In this document: in pieces, positions 1 through 6,909 of the stretch | Position numbering within the stretch: position 1 is the stretch's first letter | How the letters are laid out: each line of letters starts with the position of its first letter | Origin: Clostridium sp. CAG:253 | Lineage (GTDB): Bacteria; Bacillota; Clostridia; Lachnospirales; Lachnospiraceae | Direction of reading: 5' to 3' | DNA length: 17,843 nt | Assembly: GCA_000436755.1 (NCBI GenBank) | Contig: FR887278.1 | Location: 12,119 to 29,961, forward strand | Translations under genes and position numbers: made by a program | The notes under the pieces: model-generated | Told to the model about the DNA's origin: nothing | Seen by the model: the letters and a program-made list of their open reading frames with translations, nothing else | Databases searched by the model: none

Positions 1-621
1 ATTCTGCGATACATCATTCTTTGAAACCGCATTCCAGTCTGAAAAGTTTCCATCAATTGTTATACCGCTATACACATCATCTTTTTTAACTTCTTCATCT
101 TTGGAACTTAAATCCGTAATATCGCCGCTTTCAACTTTCGTTCCACAATATTCCAAAGTGTAGTCCTTGTCGCCAAAAAATGTCTGAGGTATTCTAAATT
201 CTGTCTCGTATTTATCCTTTTCCTGACTTGGCTCTGACGCTTTATCAGCATCCCCAACGCCCTCTATATCACTGTAGGTGCCGTTTTTAATACTGCCCAT
301 ATTGTATGAAAATCTTATTCCGTCACTCGTTCCATCATCATACTTTATCGTAAAATTCGTGTCTGTTATAGGCTGTCCATATTGATTTCCGCCATTTTGC
401 TGCACATAAAAATATACATATTCGTCATCCTTTGCAACAGACCATTTAGATATTTTTGAATCCGAAGAGTCATACATTGTAATTCCATCCCATTCTGAAG
501 GATCTCCGTCAATTGTTATTGTTCTAGCTGCCAAAACACTTTTGTGTGGCACACAAATTGATGCTGCGGCAATAAGTAATGCCATGCTTCCTGCAACAAT
601 TGTTTTCTTTAGTTGTCTCAT
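1..621 (-). CDS. Secreted protein with repeated IDG-x-x-S-[DE]-W modules (3' end outside window)
   Basis: Only the first 207 codons are in the window and the frame is open at position 1. The start is ATG at 621, preceded by AGGAGAG with a 7-base gap. Residues 1-31 form a Sec signal peptide: Arg/Lys-containing start, hydrophobic core at 8-24, and a Val-Leu-Ala cleavage site near residue 31. The mature part opens with ITIDGDPSEW (35-44), and a second copy, ITIDGNFSDW, begins at 187, giving a spacing of about 152 residues. Between them are aromatic strand-like segments (YVYFYVQQ, residues 68-75) and an Asp/Gly-rich stretch, as expected of a beta-sandwich. The Ile-Asp-Gly...Trp opening resembles the start of CBM9/DOMON-like domains and of Lachnospiraceae surface proteins that end in a Firmicu-CTERM sorting tail. 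The tail is not visible, so the anchoring mode is inference. Probable role: extracellular or cell-surface ligand binding. Confidence 0.75.
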   Translation of the reverse strand, partial: MRQLKKTIVAGSMALLIAAASICVPHKSVLAARTITIDGDPSEWDGITMYDSSDSKISKWSVAKDDEYVYFYVQQNGGNQYGQPITDTNFTIKYDDGTSDGIRFSYNMGSIKNGTYSDIEGVGDADKASEPSQEKDKYETEFRIPQTFFGDKDYTLEYCGTKVESGDITDLSSKDEEVKKDDVYSGITIDGNFSDWNAVSKNDVSQN

Positions 622-666
622 AAAAATCTCTCCTAACAAATAACCTGATTAAGAACATATAAATTT

Positions 667-1026
667 TTAAAGTCGAATTTCTTTAACAGAAACTGCATAT
701 ACCCTCAAAGGATTTTCGCCGATTTCCAACCTAATAAGTTTCCACCCATTCTTGTCAAAAACCTTTACAAGCTTTCGCCAAAAAACCTCTCCCACATTTT
801 CTATATTGGCATCACCTGCAAATTCTTCCAAAGAATTGAGATATTGATTCTGGTATATTTCAAGTGTTTTATTTACCATATCCTCCATATCAGAAAATTC
901 CACAAAATTGTCGGCAGACGGCTCTGCAAATATCTCTCCCTCCAATACATGATTGTGTTTGTGTTCTTCATTGTTATCGGCACTATGCGTTATACTAAGT
1001 CTATATTTAAGTTTATAATATTTCAT
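667..1026 (-). CDS. Small 6-pyruvoyl-tetrahydropterin synthase-like (T-fold) protein, probably not an active QueD/PTPS
   Basis: This 119-residue protein follows the motif order of the PTPS/QueD family. An early His (H14, SITHSA) is followed by a His-x-His-x-His (22-26) in place of the family HGHxY zinc motif. FVEFSDMEDMV (41-51) corresponds to the family DF-x-x-L/M-K segment, YLN (62-64) to the LDHxxLN segment, ANIENVGE (73-80) to PTxEN, and RLEIGEN (99-105) to the closing strand with its Glu-Thr pair. The catalytic Cys before the His motif is absent, and the Asp-His of LDHxxLN is Gln-Asn here, so pterin chemistry is doubtful although a metal site may survive. I start at ATG 1026 (MKYYKLKY); the frame extends to a TTG at 1044. 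Neither start has a clear ribosome binding site. As I recall, a TIGRFAM family of PTPS-related proteins (TIGR03112) occurs near Gram-positive exosortase genes, which fits the secreted neighbour downstream. Confidence 0.7.
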   Translation of the reverse strand: MKYYKLKYRLSITHSADNNEEHKHNHVLEGEIFAEPSADNFVEFSDMEDMVNKTLEIYQNQYLNSLEEFAGDANIENVGEVFWRKLVKVFDKNGWKLIRLEIGENPLRVYAVSVKEIRL

Positions 1027-1059
1027 ACTGAAATCATAGAACAATTTTTTTTATTTTGC

Positions 1060-1088
1060 AATATCTAATATGAAAATACTATTTCCAA
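1060..1088 (-). promoter_or_regulatory. Candidate sigma-A promoter for the T-fold gene
   Basis: On the minus strand TTGGAA (1088-1083) and GATATT (1065-1060) are separated by 17 bases. Each matches the sigma-A consensus at four of six positions. The site lies between the stop of the upstream lipoprotein gene and the T-fold gene. No terminator is visible in this gap, so read-through from the lipoprotein operon is equally possible. A weak call in A/T-rich sequence. Confidence 0.25.
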
Positions 1089-1102
1089 AAAATTACTTTA
1101 AT

Positions 1103-2233
1103 CTATGATTTTTTCTTTGTCACATTGAGATAGACCTCCTCTTTTGTGTGAAATCCACTGTCAATAATAATACTGTCAAGATTGCTTTTAGTTACCATAA
1201 CAGGTTTCAGTGAATAATAAGGTACAAGGCTTTTGCCGTTATCAATTTTTTTTGTAGCTATATAATCACTGCTTTTTTCGTCGTTTTCCTTTTTTTGCCC
1301 GCTGTCACCGGCTTTATAATATTTTTCTCCCTTTGCTATTTTTACCGCAAAATATGCAGCGGTTTTAGCCAGCTCTTCTACCTTTTTAAATTCAGTCATT
1401 TTCTGTGTTCCCTCAACGATACGCTGACATGCCAGCAAATCCGCATCCTGACCAATAAGTGCAACTTTTCCGGACAACCTGTTTTCAGAAAGCACCCTTG
1501 CAACCTCACTTGCCAAATCATCATTTCCGCACATTATGCCGTCTACATCCGGATATTTTTCTAAAGCCTTCTCCACATACTCCCCTGCTGCCTTTGCCGA
1601 CCATCCCTTGCAATAATCTGAATATACAATGTCTATTCCTGCTTCGCTTATCTCCTGTTTAAATGCCTTCTCAACACGAATAACATTGTCATCTGCGCTT
1701 GAACCGTTTATCTCAAATATCTTCCCGCCATGTGGCAGTGCGTGCTTCATGGCTTTTCCCATATCTCTGCCTACAGTTTCATTGTCGAATGATATATAAA
1801 GGTCGGCATCAACATTTTTTATAAGTCTGTCATATGAAATCACACTTATTCCTTTATTTTTTGCTCTTTTTACTGCATCGGATATTGCTTCGCAGTCTAC
1901 CGCTATTATAACAATCACGTCTACATTCTGGGAAATTAGATAATCTATCTGTGAAATCTGTTCTTTTACATCCCCGTTCGCATTTTGAACATTTACTTTT
2001 GCACCGAGTTCCTTAGCGGCAGTAACAAATGTGTCCCTTTCTCTTAACCATCTTTCTATTACAAATGAATCAAAACAAAGTCCTATATTTATACTTTTCT
2101 TTTTGTCTGCAACTTTTTTGGGAGCACTGTTATAACTGCATCCCGTCATCACCGATACAAGTAATATCGCAATTACCAGTATTAACACTGTCATTTTTTT
2201 TGCACAGCTAATGCACTTAAATTTTCTTTTCAT
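1103..2233 (-). CDS. ChvE/XylF-like sugar-binding lipoprotein, last gene of the sensor operon
   Basis: A 376-residue substrate-binding protein of the CUT2 (Peripla_BP_4) type. Residues 1-31 are a lipoprotein signal peptide with a lipobox-like MTGC ending at C32. The binding domain starts near residue 47. It shows the XylF/ChvE landmarks: SYDRLI in the middle, SFDN shortly after, then CGNDDLA and GQDADLLACQRIVEGTQ toward the C terminus, close to the E. coli XylF segment around the hinge. Start: ATG at 2233 with GGAG seven bases upstream, 12 bases after the regulator stop, so it is probably co-transcribed with the sensor genes. It lacks its own permease and ATPase. It may feed the GguAB transporter encoded upstream with a second sugar, or present sugar to the sensor kinase. 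Ligand identity cannot be read from sequence. Confidence 0.85.
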   Translation of the reverse strand: MKRKFKCISCAKKMTVLILVIAILLVSVMTGCSYNSAPKKVADKKKSINIGLCFDSFVIERWLRERDTFVTAAKELGAKVNVQNANGDVKEQISQIDYLISQNVDVIVIIAVDCEAISDAVKRAKNKGISVISYDRLIKNVDADLYISFDNETVGRDMGKAMKHALPHGGKIFEINGSSADDNVIRVEKAFKQEISEAGIDIVYSDYCKGWSAKAAGEYVEKALEKYPDVDGIMCGNDDLASEVARVLSENRLSGKVALIGQDADLLACQRIVEGTQKMTEFKKVEELAKTAAYFAVKIAKGEKYYKAGDSGQKKENDEKSSDYIATKKIDNGKSLVPYYSLKPVMVTKSNLDSIIIDSGFHTKEEVYLNVTKKKS

Positions 2234-2245
2234 ACCTTTTCTCCG

Positions 2246-3832
2246 TTATCCTCTGTACTCGCTTGGCGTTACATTTTCTTTCTTCTTAAATATCCTGCTA
2301 AAATAGTTCGGGTCACTGTAACCGCACATGGCACATACTTCTTTTATGCTGTATGTATTGTCTTCAAGCAGTTCTTTAGCATAGTCTATTCTTTTCTTCG
2401 TCAGATAATCAATAAAATTTACTCCTGCCTCTTCCTTAAATAACTTACTAAAATAATACGGACTTATATTTACAACTTTTGATACGTCATCCAGTGAAAT
2501 ATTTTTAGTATAATTTTCATCTATATAATCCATCGCTTTTGATATTACTGTTTCTGAACATTCCTCATGCTTAAATGCAATATTCTCACACACCAGACTT
2601 ATCTTCGATATAAACCATTTTGAAAGTTCACTGTAATTTTTCATGGCAAGCACACTTGAAAGATAATCTTTTCTGTACCTGAAACCATAATCAAGTCCTC
2701 CTGCATTTACACCCATTGTTTCAGCACGCATAACAAGTTCGAGAACTTTTAACTTTATATCATCATCATACTGTCCAAATTTTTCGCACAGCATATCAAA
2801 AAATATTTTTGCCTGCTGTCCCGCCTGCATTGTATCTCCCTGTTCTATATAATTAAACATTCTTCTCTCAACATCTATAGGATAATCTTCATCTATTTTT
2901 CCGGCAAGCGGTAAATCATCTACATGTGCAACATGCGATTCTCCTTCATCCAGACAGCGTATGGCTTCAACATACGACTCTTTAACCTTATCCAGTTCTT
3001 TTGTGTGTCCTATTCCCGCCATAAATTTTGCATCTGTACTTTCCTCAAGTGCATAGACAAGATTTCTTGTTCTCTCTATTATTGAAATTCTCTCATCATA
3101 GTCAACACTTTCCCTATTGCTAAAAACTACAACAACTATCCTGTTAGACATCATAGAACCTATAATACAGCTGAAAGTATCTGATATTTTCTGTCTTATC
3201 TGGTCATACTCTTTTTGAAGCCTCATCCCTGTTCCGACAGGATTTGTCAAAACTCCGTTTTTGTAATCTTCACCGAATTGCAGCAATATTATGTAAGCAT
3301 ATTCCTCTTCAATATTCATTATCTCCTTGTAATATTCGTTTTCGGACTTGCTTCCATTCTGCAATAAAAGATTACTCACAAAACCATTTTCTATAATCGG
3401 TATAACCGTCTCTAATTTTTCTCTTATTCGTATATTATCTATTTTCTTTTTTCTCTTTTCCTCAACGCTTTTGATTGCTCTTGTAAGAACATCTATTATC
3501 GAAGCTTTTGATACGGGCTTTGACAAAAAATCAAAAACTCCTATACTTATCGCATCTTTAGCATAATCAAATTTATTGTAAGCCGTTATAACGATAAACT
3601 GTATATTCTTGTTTTTCTCTCTTATTTTCTGCATTGCTTCAATTCCATTTAACCCTGGCATATGAATATCCATCAATGCAATATCAGGCTTTTCCTCCTC
3701 CGCAATCTCAACTGCAACCCTTCCTGTCTTTGCCGTAAACACTTCACATTCGTCACCAAAATTTGTTGCAATTATCGTTTTCATTGAATTGAGCATAAGC
3801 CCCTCATCATCTGCCAGCAAAATCCTTATCAA
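2246..3832 (-). CDS. YesN-like response regulator (REC plus AraC-type DNA-binding domain)
   Basis: With the start chosen here this is a 528-residue cytoplasmic transcription regulator. The N-terminal receiver domain has the acidic pair D8-D9 (LLADDE), the phospho-acceptor D55 (LMDIHMPG), the Thr-Ala of VITAYN and the Lys-Pro of LSKPVS. A long middle region of about 300 residues separates it from two helix-turn-helix motifs in the last ~100 residues (ISLDDVSKVVNISPYYFSKL and SIKEVCAMCGYSDPNYFSRI), typical of the AraC/YesN family. The frame extends upstream to an ATG at 3880 inside the kinase gene. The better start is TTG at 3832: GAGG lies 4 bases and AGGAGG 10 bases upstream, the receiver domain begins right there, and TTG overlaps the kinase TGA stop (TTGA). 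Probable target: the neighbouring sugar-transport operon, its own operon, or both (inference). Confidence 0.9.
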   Translation of the reverse strand: MIRILLADDEGLMLNSMKTIIATNFGDECEVFTAKTGRVAVEIAEEEKPDIALMDIHMPGLNGIEAMQKIREKNKNIQFIVITAYNKFDYAKDAISIGVFDFLSKPVSKASIIDVLTRAIKSVEEKRKKKIDNIRIREKLETVIPIIENGFVSNLLLQNGSKSENEYYKEIMNIEEEYAYIILLQFGEDYKNGVLTNPVGTGMRLQKEYDQIRQKISDTFSCIIGSMMSNRIVVVVFSNRESVDYDERISIIERTRNLVYALEESTDAKFMAGIGHTKELDKVKESYVEAIRCLDEGESHVAHVDDLPLAGKIDEDYPIDVERRMFNYIEQGDTMQAGQQAKIFFDMLCEKFGQYDDDIKLKVLELVMRAETMGVNAGGLDYGFRYRKDYLSSVLAMKNYSELSKWFISKISLVCENIAFKHEECSETVISKAMDYIDENYTKNISLDDVSKVVNISPYYFSKLFKEEAGVNFIDYLTKKRIDYAKELLEDNTYSIKEVCAMCGYSDPNYFSRIFKKKENVTPSEYRG

Positions 3833-5334
3833 AATACCTCTTCCTCCTTTGGAATAATGATGGTCGCTGTAGTACCGCACATAGCACCATCACTGTCAAT
3901 TTTAAATAAATTTTCTTTCTTATAGTATAACTCAAGCCTTTTATTTACATTTTCAAGACCGATACCTGTCGAGTCACTGTCACTTTGTTCCTCATTTTTT
4001 ATATTTTCCATTATTTCCTGAACTTTTTCTCTCTCCATTCCCTCCCCATTATCCTGAACCTGTATTATTATATCGTCATCATTGTCAACTATATAAAGTG
4101 CAATTCTCTTTTCTCCCTCATTATTTCTGACACCGTGATTTAACGCATTTTCAACAATAGGCTGCAGTATCATGCTCGGCACTCTTATTCTGATGTCCTC
4201 TATTCCAATGTGCTTTTCGTAATGTATCTCTCCGTCATACCTAACATTTATTATATATATATAATTATCAACTACCTCGATTTCCTCTTCTAAAGTCGCA
4301 TCATCCTGCATTTTTTTCACGTTATACCTGAAAAAGTCTGCCATCTTCTGAACAAACACACTTGTCCTCTCAGCGTCCTCAAGCATTGCAAGCTGTGCAC
4401 CCGCATTGAGACAGTTAAACAGGAAATGTGGATTTATCTGTGCCTGAAGATACTTTAATCTGGCATCTTTCAAATGATTTTCCATCAGAAGCTGTTGTTC
4501 CTTTAATTTTCGCTCTTCCTCCATTCTTTTTTTCACCTGATCAACGTAATGTCTAAGGCTTCTCACCATTGTATTAAATGCATTTGTTACAATTCCGACC
4601 TCATCCGTAAGTTCTGAATCTTTAAGCTCTGCCTCAAGATTTCCACTCGCTATCTCATCTGCCGTTCTTGCAAGTGATACCAATGGATTTATGATATTTC
4701 TCACAAACAGCAGAAGAACAGTCATCGACAAAATACATATTAAAGCAATAATAACTACACTGACAAACTCGGATAATTTTAATGAACCTAAAAGCACCAT
4801 ATAGTTACTTGAATTTTCTTCAAACTGGCTTTCATTCAACAATGAAATATATTCTTTTATATAATTGTATATTTCCGTGCTTTTCTCGTAATAATCCTTG
4901 TACTTTTCAACATTTCGTCCTCTCTTTTCCTGAATTGTCATCTCTGACAATTTAAGATAAGTTTCCGACATTCCCCTGATATTCTTTTGAAGCATAAATA
5001 TTTCATCATCCATATTTTTATCATTCAGATTTCCCAGCATATTCCTGTATTCATCTTCATAACGATAATAATTTTCCAGAGACTCTGCATTGCGTGTGTT
5101 CAAATATCCATACAAATTGTATTGTATATTTTGTATCGCAGTTGACAATTCACCCGTTATAATATTTGACGAATATACATTGTTTATACTTTTTAAAGAT
5201 ACATTTATAAAATAAAACACTAGCACAATCACTATGAATACAATTATGACCATTAGAGTATACAATGAAATCAATTTTGTTTTTATCGAACCCGAATATG
5301 CATTTTTTATCCACCTTTTCGTTCTCTTAAACAT
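3829..5334 (-). CDS. YesM-like membrane sensor histidine kinase
   Basis: A 501-residue kinase. Two membrane helices (about 21-44 and 190-211) enclose an extracytoplasmic helical domain of about 145 residues. A HAMP linker follows (about 212-265, with NPLVSLARTADEIASGNLEA), then a short coiled coil rich in Glu/Lys, then the His_kinase dimerisation motif with the phospho-acceptor H303 in INPHFLFN. The ATP-binding domain has an N-box (VENALNHG, 394-401), DNGEGM (428-433) and GIGLENV (457-463). This architecture is that of the LytS/YesM family, normally paired with YesN-type regulators as here. Start: ATG at 5334 with AGGAG six bases upstream; that site overlaps the stop of the preceding sensor gene, and the kinase stop overlaps the regulator start. 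The outer domain is not a sugar-binding fold, so it probably reads the sugar signal through the anchored binding protein encoded just before it. Confidence 0.93.
   Translation of the reverse strand: MFKRTKRWIKNAYSGSIKTKLISLYTLMVIIVFIVIVLVFYFINVSLKSINNVYSSNIITGELSTAIQNIQYNLYGYLNTRNAESLENYYRYEDEYRNMLGNLNDKNMDDEIFMLQKNIRGMSETYLKLSEMTIQEKRGRNVEKYKDYYEKSTEIYNYIKEYISLLNESQFEENSSNYMVLLGSLKLSEFVSVVIIALICILSMTVLLLFVRNIINPLVSLARTADEIASGNLEAELKDSELTDEVGIVTNAFNTMVRSLRHYVDQVKKRMEEERKLKEQQLLMENHLKDARLKYLQAQINPHFLFNCLNAGAQLAMLEDAERTSVFVQKMADFFRYNVKKMQDDATLEEEIEVVDNYIYIINVRYDGEIHYEKHIGIEDIRIRVPSMILQPIVENALNHGVRNNEGEKRIALYIVDNDDDIIIQVQDNGEGMEREKVQEIMENIKNEEQSDSDSTGIGLENVNKRLELYYKKENLFKIDSDGAMCGTTATIIIPKEEEVF
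3837..3848 (-). promoter_or_regulatory. Ribosome binding site that places the regulator start at TTG 3832
   Basis: Minus-strand AGGAGGAAGAGG lies inside the last codons of the kinase gene and is followed by TATT and then TTG. GAGG is 4 bases and AGGAGG 10 bases from the TTG. No comparable site precedes the ATG at 3880. Confidence 0.65.
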
Positions 5335-5343
5335 ATGCTTCTC

Positions 5344-6387
5344 CTAATTTTTATTTACATCGTCTTTTTTATAATAATCAGAAACATTTTTCTTTGAAAT
5401 CACATTCATATCCACACTTATATAATCACTTACATGCCCGAAAGCAATATAATCACAAAGTACCTGTATGCTGTTTTCACCAAGCTGCTTTGCATCAAGT
5501 TCTATTGTTTTCGATACAACTCCTTTCCTTATTGCTTTTAATGTAGAAGCAGATGAATAATAATTAATAATTTTTACACTTCCAACTCTGTTATAATCAA
5601 TCGTAGCCTGACACAGACATTCTGATGCTGTCTCATTCAAGCTTACAACTATGTCAGGTAGAGTTGCCTTGTTTAAAAACAGATTTCTTATTCCCTCCTC
5701 AATATCAAAAGTTGTATTATTTTCAATGTAATACGGCTGCACATTTATATTTATTCTCGAGCCAATCCCCTGCAGCAGTGCGCTCTTAATCTGCCCGAAT
5801 ATTATTTCATTCCCGGCAGAATTCTTTTCCGTCAATATATACACTCTTCTTTTTCTTTTATCCATAAGACTGCTTATCTCTTTTGCATACACCTGCCCCA
5901 TCTGGTATGTATTTATGCCAACAAATGAGACTCTTTTTGTATCCGGCGCATCATTTATAACCGTCACTACCGGCATTCCTAATTTTGTTGCCTTGTTTAT
6001 AAGCATCTCTACTTCCCTGCTTCCATCCGGCTCAATAATTATTCCGTCAACTTTAGCTGCCATGCATATTTTCATGTAATCTGAAATTGTATAATCATCT
6101 GGAAGATTTTCTCCTATTTTTTCAACAAAAATGCCTTTTTTATCTGCATAGCGTTTTGCGTTTTCATAAACACTGTTCCAAAATTCTCCTGAAAAATCTT
6201 TTGCTATCATAGCAAAATGTTTACTGTATTCATCTGCACTTTCTTGATTTGTTTTCTTTCCGACATTCTTCTGTACATTCCAGATGTAGCCAAATCCAAA
6301 AACAAATATAAATAATGTAACTATTGATAAAACAATAATCGAACTTGTTTTTTTAGATTTATTTTCATTTTCTTTATTTTTCTTCAC
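5344..6387 (-). CDS. Membrane-anchored periplasmic-binding-type sugar sensor, partner of the kinase
   Basis: A 347-residue protein with a Lys/Asn-rich start and one hydrophobic helix (about 16-37). There is no lipobox Cys and no clear cleavage site, so it is probably an uncleaved anchor with the rest outside the membrane. From about residue 55 it follows the Peripla_BP_4 fold: FSGEFWNSVYENAKRYADKK, then VDGIIIEPDG, then a GMPVVTVINDAPDTKRVSFV segment and GINTYQMGQ. The GTG start at 6387 has GAGG eight bases upstream (minus strand). It is the first gene of the sensor operon, and the kinase ribosome binding site overlaps its stop. In Clostridium beijerinckii the anchored binding protein XylFII complexes with the kinase LytS to sense D-xylose; this gene order and architecture suggest an equivalent role. 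It looks less like XylF/ChvE than the other two binding proteins here, so the ligand is unknown. Confidence 0.85.
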   Translation of the reverse strand: MKKNKENENKSKKTSSIIVLSIVTLFIFVFGFGYIWNVQKNVGKKTNQESADEYSKHFAMIAKDFSGEFWNSVYENAKRYADKKGIFVEKIGENLPDDYTISDYMKICMAAKVDGIIIEPDGSREVEMLINKATKLGMPVVTVINDAPDTKRVSFVGINTYQMGQVYAKEISSLMDKRKRRVYILTEKNSAGNEIIFGQIKSALLQGIGSRININVQPYYIENNTTFDIEEGIRNLFLNKATLPDIVVSLNETASECLCQATIDYNRVGSVKIINYYSSASTLKAIRKGVVSKTIELDAKQLGENSIQVLCDYIAFGHVSDYISVDMNVISKKNVSDYYKKDDVNKN

Positions 6388-6441
6388 GGCTCTTTCCTCA
6401 AATACTCTTTTCTAAATATTGATGTTACTATAATTTAATCT

Positions 6442-6478
6442 AAAAAACAAGGAGACTTTCAAACCGAAAGTCTCCTTG
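6442..6478 (-). terminator. Strong intrinsic terminator closing the sugar-transport operon
   Basis: A perfect 13-bp stem (6448-6460 with 6466-6478) and a 5-base loop are followed on the minus strand by six T (6447-6442). It lies 70 bases after the stop of the small membrane-protein gene and 54 bases before the GTG of the sensor gene, so it separates the two operons. Confidence 0.92.
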
Positions 6479-6481
6479 CCA

Positions 6482-6520
6482 GTCACCGGTTACTGTTCAC
6501 CTTATTGTATGACCGGTAAC
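6482..6520 (-). repeat. Second stem-loop just upstream of the terminator, built on two ACCGGT palindromes
   Basis: Minus-strand positions 6520-6512 (GTTACCGGT) can pair with 6490-6482 (AACCGGTGAC region) over nine pairs, one of them G-U, around a loop of about 21 bases. It has no T tract of its own. It could stabilise the 3' end of the transcript or be a protein-binding site. Confidence 0.45.
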
Positions 6521-6547
6521 AATCACCGCACAATCTAAAAATTCATT

Positions 6548-6814
6548 TTAATACTCCTCATCACTATCCTTTTTTTCTTCACACTCTATATTTTCTTGTG
6601 CTTGAGATTTTGTCTTTTTCATAAGCCTTGTTGCGTAACAGATAACACCAATGGCTCCTGATGCAAGAACAACAGTGAAGATTATGGCAACCGGCCATGA
6701 CATTGTATCGTCTCCATGAATTCTGTTGTTTAAAATTCCAAATGCCATATACCCGATATATGCTGCAACCAGATAATATATAATTGATTTTGTATTTACA
6801 TTATTGCCTGTCAT
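6548..6814 (-). CDS. Small two-helix membrane protein, last gene of the transporter operon
   Basis: I do not recognise this 88-residue protein. It has two hydrophobic helices (about 11-29 and 39-61) joined by a short polar loop with His-Gly-Asp-Asp. After the second helix comes a basic stretch (RLMKKTK) and then an acidic, hydrophilic tail (71-88). By the positive-inside rule the tail would be cytoplasmic. The start is ATG at 6814 with AGGAG nine bases upstream. It lies 95 bases after the permease stop and before the operon terminator, so co-expression with the ABC transporter is likely. It could be an accessory or regulatory peptide of the permease, but no motif supports a specific function. 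Confidence 0.75.
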   Translation of the reverse strand: MTGNNVNTKSIIYYLVAAYIGYMAFGILNNRIHGDDTMSWPVAIIFTVVLASGAIGVICYATRLMKKTKSQAQENIECEEKKDSDEEY

Positions 6815-6909
6815 ATCTCTTCACTCCTATTCTCATTACTATTTTGTATTATAATATTTTCTTTTAAACAAAAACCGGTACAATATCTCCATTATTCGTT
6901 ATCCTGGCA

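Noticed and set aside
1103..2233. LacI-type repressor for the XylF-like protein at the end of the sensor operon
   Set aside because: The fold is shared, but there is no N-terminal helix-turn-helix. The N terminus is a lipoprotein signal peptide instead.
3833..3880. ATG 3880 as the start of the response regulator
   Set aside because: It would put 16 residues of out-of-frame kinase coding sequence before the receiver domain. The TTG at 3832 has the ribosome binding site and overlaps the kinase stop.
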